From Oscillospiraceae bacterium (GTDB lineage: Bacteria > Bacillota > Clostridia > Oscillospirales > Oscillospiraceae): a DNA stretch of 64,000 nt. Below the pieces are notes generated by a model. That model saw only the letters and a program-made list of their open reading frames with translations. It was not told the origin of the DNA and did not search any database. The DNA lies in assembly GCA_009780235.1 (NCBI GenBank), contig WRAK01000011.1:1-64000 (forward strand), read 5' to 3'. How positions within the stretch are numbered: the first letter of the stretch is position 1; every line of letters begins with the position of its first letter. This document shows positions 49,047-60,200 of this stretch, one piece after another. The position numbers and the translations under genes were made by a program.

Positions 49047-49176
49047 ATTTTCGATAGAAATCTATCGAAAATATGCCCGTTGCACGGGCTGATTTTGCGC
49101 AAAAGTCGCGCAAAACATGTCTATACTAGTTCTTCTTAAAAATATCTTTTGAGATATTTTTAAGAAGAACTAGTAT
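49047..49176. promoter_or_regulatory. Four back-to-back perfect hairpins in the surface-protein leader
   Basis: Hairpin 1: ATTTTCGATAGA (49047-49058) with its complement at 49061-49072. Hairpin 2: GCCCGT (49075-49080) with ACGGGC (49084-49089). Hairpin 3: TTTTGCGC (49093-49100) with GCGCAAAA (49108-49115). Hairpin 4: a 25-bp perfect stem (49123-49147 with 49152-49176). None ends in a T-run. They lie between the divergent surface-protein genes and are not the dispersed repeats seen elsewhere. Role unknown: RNA leader switch, protein-binding array or recombination site. Confidence 0.8.
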
Positions 49177-49216
49177 CAGGAAGGATATGTGAATAATTCA
49201 AGGGAGGACATCTGTT

Positions 49217-52200
49217 ATGTATCCTAAAAAGACGAGAGGGAGCCCCTTCAGAAGAATTCTCAGTATGTGCTTGGCTGTCATGCTTATGTGTTCGGCGTTC
49301 ATTTTTACGGTAGCTACGCAGCCGGATATCTTGCGTGCCGACGGGATCGGAACCCGTGCGATACCTTTGACGATTTCCGAGCGGTTGGCCGACCCGGATA
49401 CTTCTGCCGACATGGGCTTCGTTGACGTGCCGCGGGTACACGACGGGCGCATATGGACGGACAAGAGTGTCAAACCGGGGTCAGGCACGGACGATTTTAT
49501 TGTTACGCTCTCGGCTTTGAGCCAATCCTTTCCCATTACACAGGGCTACGCGATTCCGGCAGATACTGTATTTGTTATCGATGTGTCGGGCAGTATGGCC
49601 GATACGGATTCGGGTGCCGGAGCACCTCGCATATCGTTGTTGGTTGACGCATTGAACGAGGCTATCGGTATCCTGCTGGATGCGAACCCCTTGAACCGGG
49701 TCGCCGTTGTGGCATACGGCGGCCGCAGCGGCGGCTATGCCAGGGTTCAAAATATATTGGATCTTGGCCGTTACAGGGCGAATAACGATATGTTTTTCAG
49801 TTGGTCTGCGCCGCATGTAACTGTTGTTACAACGGCAGATACGACTGTTGTTCCCGGCGGGTTAATCCGAACCCAGAGCGTCCTTGTTCAAGGGTCAACG
49901 CCTACACAGTGGGGTATATTCGAGGGTGCGCGAATATTAGAGCAGGCCGACACCACCGCTGTTGTGCCTATGACGGGTAGTGACGGTACTGTTACAAATA
50001 TCACAGTCACCCGCAGGCCGAACATGATACTGATGACAGACGGTGAGCCGACGATGAGTTGGACGAACTATGCGTTTGACCCTGCTGTTGCCGGCAATCC
50101 AGTTATACCCGGGCCGAGCGGGAATCAAATCGTGAGCCCGACAGCTCCGGCCGGTTTTCTCGGTGACGGAATGTACGGTGAACTGGGTGTCAGTCTGCTT
50201 ACTGTGCTGACTGCGGCTCACAGGAAGCAACTGGTATTGGATACTTACTTCCCCGACGGTATTGTGGCCGGGCAGAGCGGACAACCCGCGCCTGCGGTGG
50301 GCTTTTATACCATCGGGCTCGGTGTCCAACCGACGCAAGCGGCCACGGATTTGATTCGGGCGACAATGGATCCGTTTAACACGGCGGCAAACAATAATGC
50401 CGATGCCATAGGCTCAAATATACGAGATGGTATGAGCTTACCTTCCCCCTATACAACAAACCCATATGCCAACTCTTCAGACCCCGCCATGGGTGATTTG
50501 CTTCGCAGTTTTGCCGCCGCCCCGGGGGCGAGTATCGCCTTCAACGCACAGCGCAGAGAAGTTTTTGGCACTTACATATGGGACGAAGCGCAGGTGAATG
50601 TCATAAATGCCGTCGGGCTGGGGGCTGCCGGCTTGGATTTTGCGGACGCATACTTTGAGGCAACGGATTTAGACGGGCTGCGGGAGGCGTTTCGCTCTAT
50701 CACAACCAACATCCAAGCCCGCAGTACTGAGACTGTCACCAATGTCGGTACCTCTCCGGATTTTGACGGCTGGATTGTATTCTCCGATGTGTTGGGTGAA
50801 TATATGGAGTTCCGCGACGGGCTCACGTTGACCTTTGACGGCATTGTTTTTTCCAGAGCCGGGTTCAATCTTACAAATGCGGCCGTACGGAGTGCGTATG
50901 AGACGATTCTGTATGAACACCTGAATTACGGTACTGCGTCCGGCTCGCCGTACTATGTGCCAATGGCGACGGTGACCGCGCTGATTCAGGCCAATATTGC
51001 CGACGGGAACACCACAAGCATCTTCTATTACGCAGATGCGGACAGGAACTTTGTCGGCATTACGAATCCCGGGAATGCGGCGGCTCTCGTAGAGGTGTTT
51101 CCCATGAGCGGTACGCTCTCTGCGCCCGTTGTCCCCGGCGGGCAGACGAATTTGATGTATATTACTCTCCACGTGGTTACTGCCCTGCAAAGCGGTACGT
51201 TTACTGAAATTTTTACACCTGCTGTCGGTGCCGCCGGCGCGCAGACACCGACGAGCCGCACTTTGGCGGCGGGCGATCAATTGATACGGTGGTACATCCC
51301 GGCGAGTCTGATTCCGATGCGCACGGTTGACTCTGATACCGGCGTTGTAAGCGGAAACACACAGCCGATTCGCATCAACTATGTGGTGGGATTAAATCAG
51401 GCGCGTGTTCTCGCAGGGGTATCTGCAGCGTATCAGTCCGCAAATACAGCCCCGAACGGCGCAATCTATTTTTATACCAACCGCTGGCGCGGCGATCAGA
51501 ACGTTACACTCGCTTTCGAGGAACCTCATCCGAACAACCCGTTCTATCAGCCGGGCCGCCCCGGCTACGGTGACGGGAGAGGTGTTGTGCTCAAACAAGC
51601 AAATCCCACCGAAACGGCATCGCACGTGTCATTTGACCGCTCTTTCCCCTATGACAATGACCGTGTGGACTTGCATTGGTTGGGCAATAACGGTCGGTTG
51701 ACGGTTGCTTTGCCCGGCTTCCTGATGCTCACAAAGGCATTCGCTTTTGATGAGGTGATAGGTCCTGTGCCATCGGATGTAACGTTTGCGGAGCCGATAG
51801 TCTTCACGGTTATCGTCCCGGGCGGAGACAATATTGTCCTGTATTTCCCGGACGACTTTGCATGGGTTTCGGCACGAAACAGATATGAACTGCTGCTGCC
51901 CGTTGAGTTGCTGCCGGGAACCTACACCGTCACAAAGACCGGAGGAACGGTGGAAGGGGATGCGTACGCATATCTCCCGCAGCCCGGAGTCGGGACTGTG
52001 ACCATCGTATCCGGAGAAACTGCGAGTATGGATTTTGTCAACGAATATTTTACTCGTTTGCATGTGGATGATTTGTCTGCGCTCAGAGTGAGAAAGATAT
52101 TCCACGGACTTGACACCGCAACTCCGCCGGTGGATTTTCAGATTGTGATTGAGGGGCCGATTGCAGTACAGGGAGAACCCGTTCGGCCCAACGATGATTC

Positions 52201-52729
52201 CGGGTGGATATTAAATACGGAAACGAATCGCTATGAAATCGTATTGGATTGCGAAAGTGCCATGGACGGGGTTGCGCTCCGAGAGCTTGCAGCGGGAGAA
52301 TACCGTATCAGAGAAGTCAACTACGAGGCGGCCGGTTTTGACTTTATCGGCGTTGCATGGGTGGTGCGGGAACTGGGAGACAGATACCCGATGTGGGGCG
52401 GTACGGCGGAGGAACTGGTTCCTGTTCCGCTGCTTACCGTAATAATGGAAGACGGCGACGATACAGTAGTCCGAATCGATAATTTCTATGAATCGGATCC
52501 GACAGGGCCACCGCCGCCTACTCCCACCCCAACACCCACACCAACGCCCACGCCGACACCAACACCGTCCGTGCCCCCGACACCGACGCCTACACCACCT
52601 CCTATGTCCCCGCAGACAGGAGATTTCCGTCAGATGATGCCTTTTATCGCTCTGTTGATTGTCGGAATCGGATGTATGGGCGGGGTGGTTGTGTATCTGG
52701 TACGGAAGAAGAATTTTTTGTCAAAATAA
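49217..52729 (+). CDS. VWA-domain cell-wall-anchored surface protein (pilus-tip-like) with SPQTG signal
   Basis: 1,170 residues. A long signal peptide (about 1-42) is followed by a von Willebrand factor A domain with the metal site DVSGSM (Asp122, Ser124, Ser126) and MTDGEPT near 275. A beta-rich middle and two Cna-B-like domains follow. The last of these (RKIFHGL, DFQIVIEGP, REVNYEAAGF, VRIDNFYE) parallels the final domain of the minus-strand surface protein. A PT-repeat wall spanner (52516-52600), MSPQTGD, a membrane helix and a basic tail end the protein. VWA proteins of this form are typical pilus-tip or adhesin subunits. (S/P)PxTG signals are known for the Clostridioides difficile sortase B. 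RBS GGGAGGA. A terminator follows. Confidence 0.87.
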   Translation: MYPKKTRGSPFRRILSMCLAVMLMCSAFIFTVATQPDILRADGIGTRAIPLTISERLADPDTSADMGFVDVPRVHDGRIWTDKSVKPGSGTDDFIVTLSALSQSFPITQGYAIPADTVFVIDVSGSMADTDSGAGAPRISLLVDALNEAIGILLDANPLNRVAVVAYGGRSGGYARVQNILDLGRYRANNDMFFSWSAPHVTVVTTADTTVVPGGLIRTQSVLVQGSTPTQWGIFEGARILEQADTTAVVPMTGSDGTVTNITVTRRPNMILMTDGEPTMSWTNYAFDPAVAGNPVIPGPSGNQIVSPTAPAGFLGDGMYGELGVSLLTVLTAAHRKQLVLDTYFPDGIVAGQSGQPAPAVGFYTIGLGVQPTQAATDLIRATMDPFNTAANNNADAIGSNIRDGMSLPSPYTTNPYANSSDPAMGDLLRSFAAAPGASIAFNAQRREVFGTYIWDEAQVNVINAVGLGAAGLDFADAYFEATDLDGLREAFRSITTNIQARSTETVTNVGTSPDFDGWIVFSDVLGEYMEFRDGLTLTFDGIVFSRAGFNLTNAAVRSAYETILYEHLNYGTASGSPYYVPMATVTALIQANIADGNTTSIFYYADADRNFVGITNPGNAAALVEVFPMSGTLSAPVVPGGQTNLMYITLHVVTALQSGTFTEIFTPAVGAAGAQTPTSRTLAAGDQLIRWYIPASLIPMRTVDSDTGVVSGNTQPIRINYVVGLNQARVLAGVSAAYQSANTAPNGAIYFYTNRWRGDQNVTLAFEEPHPNNPFYQPGRPGYGDGRGVVLKQANPTETASHVSFDRSFPYDNDRVDLHWLGNNGRLTVALPGFLMLTKAFAFDEVIGPVPSDVTFAEPIVFTVIVPGGDNIVLYFPDDFAWVSARNRYELLLPVELLPGTYTVTKTGGTVEGDAYAYLPQPGVGTVTIVSGETASMDFVNEYFTRLHVDDLSALRVRKIFHGLDTATPPVDFQIVIEGPIAVQGEPVRPNDDSGWILNTETNRYEIVLDCESAMDGVALRELAAGEYRIREVNYEAAGFDFIGVAWVVRELGDRYPMWGGTAEELVPVPLLTVIMEDGDDTVVRIDNFYESDPTGPPPPTPTPTPTPTPTPTPTPSVPPTPTPTPPPMSPQTGDFRQMMPFIALLIVGIGCMGGVVVYLVRKKNFLSK
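52516..52600. repeat. Pro-Thr dipeptide coding repeat
   Basis: Repeated CCNACN codons encode (PT)n, interrupted once by SVPP; the wall-spanning region of the VWA protein. Confidence 0.85.
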
Positions 52730-52786
52730 ACACATGAATTGTATTATGGAAACCTCGCAGTCCGGCTGTTTTCGTAGGATTTGTAC

Positions 52787-52812
52787 AACCCCGCAGCTTC
52801 GGCTGCGGGGTT
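52787..52812 (+). terminator. Terminator of the VWA surface protein gene
   Basis: AACCCCGCAGC / GCTGCGGGGTT, an 11-bp perfect stem, tetraloop TTCG, then TTTCG. Confidence 0.85.
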
Positions 52813-52854
52813 TTCGTCATTTTCAATACTTTGTCATAAATTTGGCCGGAATAC

Positions 52855-52884
52855 TTGACCGCACCCTATATCTTGTGTTAAAAT
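52855..52884 (+). promoter_or_regulatory. Promoter of the YibE/F gene
   Basis: TTGACC (52855-52860), 18-nt spacer, TAAAAT (52879-52884). Confidence 0.55.
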
Positions 52885-52953
52885 TTAATTTACAGATTGT
52901 TTATAAACGTTACGCATTTCTATGACGCAATCCGTACAGGGGACTCGTATACA

Positions 52954-54141
52954 ATGAAATTCAAGCTTCCCAAAACGTTAAAGCCGAATAAGCATGCGAT
53001 TTTTTTTATCGTGGTTACCTTGTCTATGGTCGCCATGATTTGGTTCGGGGTGAACCGCAACGTTCACGCTGAACGGGATGTCCACGAAAGCATCAGTTGG
53101 CCGTCCGCCCGGGTGGTGGAAGTGATTAACGACCAGACTGACGTGAACGAAGTCGGGGCACGTGTCGGATGGCAAGACCTCAGAGTGCGCCTCCTGTCCG
53201 GTGCGCGGCGGGGGGATATTATCGAAGTACATAACATGCTCTTTCCCATCGAACAAGGCGTTTTTGCACGAGAGGGAGACAGGGTTATTCTCTACTTCGA
53301 GCACCTGCCGGGTGCGGCTCATGATGACTATTTTGCCCGCGTGCAGAGCTTTGATCGCGCACCGGCGATTTATATAGTCGTCCTTGTGTTCTTTGCTTTG
53401 TTGGCCGTGGTATTCGGAAAGACCGGAATTCGATCGGCCTTTGGCTTGGTGTTTACGTTTGTCGTCATTATTTTCCTGTTGATTCCGCTTATTGTGCGCG
53501 GCCATCCGCCGGCTCTGCTTACTTTAGCGGCATCACTTGTCATTACTGCGGTCTCCTTGATTGCCATCATGGGGTTTGAGAAAAAAACCTATGTCAGCAT
53601 CATAGGAACCGCCATCGGTATTGCGTGCTATGCCATATTCTATCTGATGATTGGTGCCGCGATACGCGTCACGGGCTTCAATATTAATGAAGCCGACACG
53701 CTTATTTTCCTCGGGTTCAATGTGAGAGTCAGCGAACTTTTGTTCTGCGGCATCCTGATTGCCTCTTTGGGCGCGTTGATGGATGTGGCGGTTTCTTTGG
53801 CCTCCGTTGCGGCGGAGTTTAGTGAAACCAACCCGAAATCTGATTTTAAAACACTATTCCGTTCCGGTATGAGAATCGGGCGGGATATTATCGGTTCTTC
53901 GGTCAACACCTTGATTTTGGCGTTTACCGGCACATTTTTCATTTCTTTGATTTTCTCCTATATCAACAATTTGCATTATAATGTAATCATTAGCCGTGTA
54001 GATATCGGTGTAGAAGTGCTGCGCGCTATCTCTGCTTCGGCTGCAATGATTTTATGCGCACCCGCTACAGCTTTGATTGGCTCTCGGGTCTATGCCGCGA
54101 AACAGAGCGGCAAGAAACAAGGGAAAAAACGCGTTTCATAA
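52954..54141 (+). CDS. YibE/F-family membrane protein
   Basis: 395 residues. One N-terminal membrane segment is followed by an extracellular beta-domain (WQDLRVRLLSGARRGDIIEV, the family signature region), then about seven membrane segments (VLVFFALLAVVFGKTGIRSA, GALMDVAVSLASVAAEFSET, TLILAFTGTFFISLIFSYIN). Function is uncharacterised; these proteins are common in Firmicutes and often lie near surface or transport genes. The ATG at 52954 has AGGGGA about 11 bp upstream. The giant phosphoesterase follows 91 bp downstream on the same strand and may be cotranscribed. Confidence 0.87.
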   Translation: MKFKLPKTLKPNKHAIFFIVVTLSMVAMIWFGVNRNVHAERDVHESISWPSARVVEVINDQTDVNEVGARVGWQDLRVRLLSGARRGDIIEVHNMLFPIEQGVFAREGDRVILYFEHLPGAAHDDYFARVQSFDRAPAIYIVVLVFFALLAVVFGKTGIRSAFGLVFTFVVIIFLLIPLIVRGHPPALLTLAASLVITAVSLIAIMGFEKKTYVSIIGTAIGIACYAIFYLMIGAAIRVTGFNINEADTLIFLGFNVRVSELLFCGILIASLGALMDVAVSLASVAAEFSETNPKSDFKTLFRSGMRIGRDIIGSSVNTLILAFTGTFFISLIFSYINNLHYNVIISRVDIGVEVLRAISASAAMILCAPATALIGSRVYAAKQSGKKQGKKRVS

Positions 54142-54232
54142 GTATACTCAATATAGATGTCAACCGCAATTTCGCTTTGGGAGAGGGGATTGCGGTGAAC
54201 ATAAACAAAACTTCGCAAAGGAGAGGAAAGTA

Positions 54233-57200
54233 TTGGACAGAAAAAGTACAATCAGTCATAAGAGGCGTGCATTAGCCCTGCTGCTTGCTGTTTTGATGGT
54301 TCTCACCATCATGCCGACAGCATTCGGTACCGGGTATGAGGCCGCCGAAGAGGTTAGCGCAACGTACGAAAGTATTGTGCCTGCCTCAACGAGAGGATCA
54401 AATTACAGGAACCTCAGCTTGACTCCGGGCGCGACGACTACCGAAATGCGTTTTACTTGGCATTCCGGTTCGCCGACAGGCAGCATTCGGATTACCCATG
54501 CGACCGAGCCTGCCCGGACAATCGCAACGACGCCCAACGTGCCCGTGCAGGCGCGTGAGGAAGCAATGAACCTCACAGCCGCCGCGGGTGCCCCCAGCGG
54601 AATGGGCGGCACGGGTCACATCCCGACACGTGCGGGCTATTCCTACTTCCTGCATCAGGCAGCAGCCTATGACCTGACCCCCGGTGAGACATACACCTAT
54701 GTCATCGTATGGGATAACGGTGAGTCTGCGCCTAAGACCTTCAGCACGGGCGGCGAGAGCGGCAGCTTCAGCTTCCTCATCGCCGGTGACCCGCAGCTCG
54801 GCGTAGGTGACGGCCTGCAGGGCACCACCAATACCGTGGCGGCGGCAAGAGACGGCGCAGCTTGGAGAAGCGCGTTGGATATCGCTGCGGACCATACACC
54901 GGGTGCAGCCTTCATCCTGTCCGTGGGTGACCAAATCCACACGATGGGAACCACGACGGGCGGTATCGTGAGCACAGTAGGTACGTCTCAGTTCAGATAC
55001 GACCAGTTGTTCTCATCCGAAGTTCTGCAATCCATTCCCCTCATGCCGGTTGTAGGTAACCATGACGGCGCGGGCGGCAACAACGCCAACGCCAGACTTT
55101 GGCCCCTGCATTATAACATCCCGGCATCGAGTACTGTGAACACCGCCGGAAACCCCGCTACGGCAAATGTGTTCCGCTATGCGCACGGCATGTACACCCA
55201 GTTTGACTATTGGGTACGCTGGGACAACGTGTTCTTTATGGTACTGGATTCCAACAGCTTCGCAAACAACTCGTTCAACGGCCCGCCCGCTGTGCCGATG
55301 GCCGGGGCGAGACTGGCCTTTATGGACGCTGCGTTTGCGGCGAACGATGATGCGGATTGGAAGATTGTTACTTTCCACCATCCGCCCTATTCCGTATACA
55401 GAACCACAACCGCCGCTCCCAAGTCGGCCATCATCAACGACTGGATTCCCCACTTCCAGCGTCTCGGTGTTGATGCCGTTCTGAGCGGTCACTGCCATGT
55501 CTACAACCGTACGCATCAAATGATCAGCAATGCGCCGCAGCTGAACCAGCAGTGGCTCAATGCGAATGCGCAAGTTGTAGCAGGCACAACGCCGACCAAC
55601 GCGGTGCTTGACCCCACGGGCATTGTGTACTTTGCGTTTAACTCTGCTTCCGGCAGCGGTTTCTACAACGCGCAGAATATGGGCGCACGTCCGTATATCG
55701 CGAACTGGAACCAAAACTTCCGCCGCAACTTCTCCGTGGCGGACGTGACACCGGACAGTTTCTCTATCCGTACTTATCAAATCAACGACGACGATTCGCA
55801 TACGCTGATTGACGTCTACACCATCGTGCAGTCTGCAACGGGCACGCCCGGCGTTGTACCGCCGAGCGTTACCTCTACCTTGCAGTTGGATTCCGTCCAG
55901 CCGACCGGCACACGGCCGATGACGGCTCCGCAGACGTTTGTGGGCTTCACCAATCCGCCCGCCAGAAACAATGTGGCGCACGGTGCACCGGCAACAGCCG
56001 CAGGCTTGGGTCTGCCCGCGAACGTGGGTATTGAGACGAACCTGTTTAACCTGACCGGTGACCTTCCCTCGATTCGTGACAGTCTCCAAATCCATCGTCC
56101 GTTCGGGACCTTTGCTGTTACTTGGGATGTAGCCGGTTCGGCCTATGACCCGAATGTCACGGCGGAGCAAACCTTCACCGTAACCGGCACGGTAGCAGGG
56201 CTTCCGGCGGGTGTTGCGAATCCGCTCGGCTTGCCGTTGACGGTGACGATTGAAGTTACGGTTCTGGGCGGTACGCCTAGTGAGCGTGAGACCATCGCCG
56301 CTTGGGCATCCAACTTGATGGAAACCGAGCGCGGTTATGAGCGTTACAACGTGGGAACCACATCCGGCGGTGCCTTTACCGCAGGCCGCTATGACGAGAC
56401 CGCACGCACCGTGAGTTCTGTTCCCGGTACGGCAGGTATCCACTTCGTACACGGCAATGACGGTATACTTCCCCTCAATGTCGGCACCGGCGGCGGCATC
56501 AATGCCACTAACGCGGCGGGCCAAGGCAGCCCGACGGCTGCCGGACTGGACGGCATGGCGGACAACGCCTGGTGGGTAACTACGGTTTCTACGGAAGACT
56601 ATGTAGATATCGAAGTAGAATGGGGTATGCGCTCCTCGAATACGGCTCCTCGTTATTGGCAGCTGCAGTTCAGCACCGATAGCGGCGCAACTTGGGTCAA
56701 TGCCGGTGCGGTGCATGCTGTTACAAACAATGGCGGCACCATCGGCGATGAAATTGTTACCCGTCAGCTGCCGGAAGAGGCAGAAGGGGTTGCAAATCTC
56801 CAGATTCGTTGGTTGATGGCCGCTAACACCGCTGTAAACGGCGGGAGCACCGCCAACGGCGGCACACACGCCATTGGCAACATCCGCATCTCCGGCGAGC
56901 AGGCAGAAGAGCTGCCGACGGCAGACGTGACCATCGCCGCTTGGGCGAATGCGTGGCTGAATGCAGAGCGCGACTATCCGGCGGTTGCTTTTACTGCCCC
57001 GCGTTGGGATGCGGACGCGCGCACCTTGCGTGCCGACCCCGGCACCGCAGTTCTTGGGTTTAACGATCACACCGTTACTCCGGTAGCCAGACCCTTGAAT
57101 CCCGGTAGCGGCGTAGGAATCAATGTTCAGGGGGGCTTGGGCGGTCCGGAAGGTTCTCCTCTCCCTGTGAGCATGCAAGCCTATTACTGGACAGTTGTAT

Positions 57201-60200
57201 CCACGGAAGGCTTCGAAAATATTTATGTTGATGCCGATATTCGCACCGTAGCTTCGTCTCCGCGTGATTGGCAACTGCAATTCAGAGTAGGAGCTACCGG
57301 GACTTGGACAGATGCCGGCGATTTGTGGGTAACAACCAATACCGGCAGTTTCGCCAATCGGCTTAACGACCGTCCTCCCGTTCGTCTGCCTGCGGCGGCA
57401 GAAGATGTGGCGGAACTCCATATTCGTTGGGTAGTCGCATCCGGCTTCGCTACGGGCGATGGCGGTACGCGTTTGATTAATACCGCCGGCTCACCCGCAA
57501 TCGGCAACATCCGTATCTCCGGCGACACAATCGTCCCGGGCGGGTCGATTGTAGAGTGGGTACTTACAGATGTCCCCACATTCATTCTCGTGCCCAATAC
57601 TGCCGCAGGCCATGCGCCCGGTAGTGCGGTCGCACCGACCGGCGGCGTACAAGCGGCAACTGCGGCGAACCTCGAATTCTTCGGCGTTGGCCCCTTAGCG
57701 GCTCCCACCGCGACCAACACCGGTGTCCGTCCGTTGGGATGGGAAAATGATGCCCTTAGTGTGCGTAATTATACTGACGGTGACTTTGGCGGCGCATCCG
57801 GTGCCCAGCGACAGAACGGTCTCTGGTGGCGGACAGCCATCTCCTCAACCGGGCTGGAAGGCATCGAAGTAGCTTGGTCGCAACGCGCCAGCAATAACGG
57901 TTCCAGAGGCTGGACTTTGCAGTACAGCACGAACGGAACCACTTGGGCGACTGTTCCGGGCGGCGTGGTTGACCTTACCCCCACGGCTACCGCAGGGATT
58001 AACGACCCGGTCAGCCAGTTCTCGGCCATGCTACCGGCTTCGGCAGAGAATGCTGCGACACTTTATCTGCGCTGGATTATGACTGATGTTGCACGGCCTG
58101 ACAGCGCAGGCAACGCGCAAGCAGGCGGCCGCCAGCAAATCAATAACATTGTCATTACTGCCGGCGGCGGCGGTGAACCCGATCCGGTGGTTGACAGAAC
58201 CGCACTCAACGCTGAAATCGCGTTGTCACAGCCCGTCTTTGATGCGGGACAGGTTGCCGGTCCTTGGACAGATGAGACTTGGAATCCGTTTGTAACTGCG
58301 TTCAATGCGGCAATTGCAGCGCGTGACAACACAGAAGCGACTCAACAGCAAGTTACGACTGCGGCAAACAATCTGGCCACAGCCAGAGTTGGACTGGACG
58401 ACGGTACAGAACCCGAAACCCTCACCGTCACGCTCCAAGCCGTCACGGACTTCCACGGCCACATGAACAGCTGGGGCGCAGTGGCAGACCCGGGCTTTGG
58501 CCGCTTCATCACCTTCATGGATCAGCAATCGGCTCTGATTGAACAACAAACCGGCTTCTTGCCTGTCGTGTTGCACGCCGGTGACACCTTCTTCGGCCAA
58601 GCGGCCCAGAACATCTTCTGGGGTGAACCCGCACTCTGGGCACTCAACCGCGTCGGTGTGCGTTACGGCGCAATCGGCAACCACGAGTTCAGCTGGCAAA
58701 ACCGCACCTTGACCGAGTCCCTCAGCCAGCCGGATGTGGCCGCCAGACGTGCGATGCTGGCGACCGTCAACAGAGCACCTAACCCCATGTGGACGCAACT
58801 GCCGGTAGGCCATCCGCTCCAAGACATGGTAAACCCCGGGATCCCCTTCTTAGCAGCGGACGTCATCTATGCCGACACACATCCGGACACGGCACTACAC
58901 GGCACATCCCCCGAGTGGGCACAGCCGTATGCGATTTTGGATGACTGGTATGACGATTACGGCGTGAAAGTCGCGCTCGTCGGCTTGACCCATCCGAACA
59001 TTGAGTCGATGTCCGGCGCGGGTGACCGTCTGCACCTCCACTTCAGGACCCCCGGTATGCCCGGCACGGGACTGGAGAACTACGAGTGGCTGGAAGACAT
59101 GATTACCATGCTGCGTGACCCCGACGGCCCCTACGGTGTGAACGCGGTTGTGGCAATCACCCACGTCAGCACGGGTGGCTATACGAACAACATCATAAAC
59201 ACCCTCAGAACCAGAGGGAACGCCCACTTGGACGGCTTCTTCTCCGGCCACAGCCACAGCTCTTCGGGTAGTGTCACAACCGTCAACGGCCGCCGTACAG
59301 CCCAAGTAATCGGTGCGCACCACGGACGCGGCATCGGCCAGATTCAGCTCGACTTCGAAGACGGTGTGCTTGTTGACATGAGAGCCGCCGCCCGTAACCA
59401 AGTGGACGGCACGAACGCCACCCACATCCGCTTCATGCCCCCGTATGCCCCGGCCATGCAGTTTGTACATGGTGTAGGCACAACGTGGACAATCGGAGGC
59501 ACCAACCAAAACGCGACTGTCAACCTCACCTACCCGACGGGCATGCGTGTCACCACGAACGGTTTCGACGCAGGCCCTGATTTGGATGCGCTCATCGCCA
59601 CCCCGGTGGCAGATCGTATGGACTGGGGCTGGGAACAGCTCGCGGAATATGCCCTGGGTTTCCCGCTCGGCACCCGTTTGACCTGGGCGAACAACAATAC
59701 GCAAGCGGACTATTATCTCACCCACCTTCTGTGGGAGATGGCGCACCGCACAAACGCAACGGACAAACCGGTAACGCCCGGATTTGACGAATTTGGCGGT
59801 ACCGTTATCGTTGGCAACAACTCCTCATGGCGCGGCGGCAGACCCGGCTCCTTCAACCCGGATTCTGTGACGAATGAGATGGGCTTCCGCGCAGCCATGA
59901 CCTTTGAGAACATCATGCCGTTGTTTGAAATCCGCGGCCGTGACCTCATTGAGATGCTCAACATGCCGCCGGGCGGTGCTACTTCTCCGCCCACGGGCGA
60001 GACCTGGGGCCGTTGGCCGGTAGGACACGCACAAGCCGGTCATCCCAACTGGGGTACCATGCAGGGCCAGACCCTCGCCGGGACCTTCTTCCACAATGGC
60101 GAGTGGCACAGCAGTACGACCCTGTTGCCGATTGACCCGGACGGCATCTACAGAGTTGGTACATCCAACCACCTGTTTAACAACTACAACGCAAGCGGCG

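Noticed and set aside
49047..49176. Integron attC site, CRISPR leader or IS200/IS605 end
   Set aside because: No integrase, cas or Y1 transposase gene, no regular spacer-repeat pattern, and stem lengths are all different.
52516..52600. Short tandem array as CRISPR
   Set aside because: It is an in-frame Pro-Thr coding repeat in the wall-spanning part of the VWA protein.
55013..57421. An 802-codon open frame on the minus strand
   Set aside because: Antisense shadow of the giant phosphoesterase: strong third-base bias keeps the opposite strand open, the product has no recognisable domain, is rich in Arg/Gly/Cys, and lacks a ribosome site.
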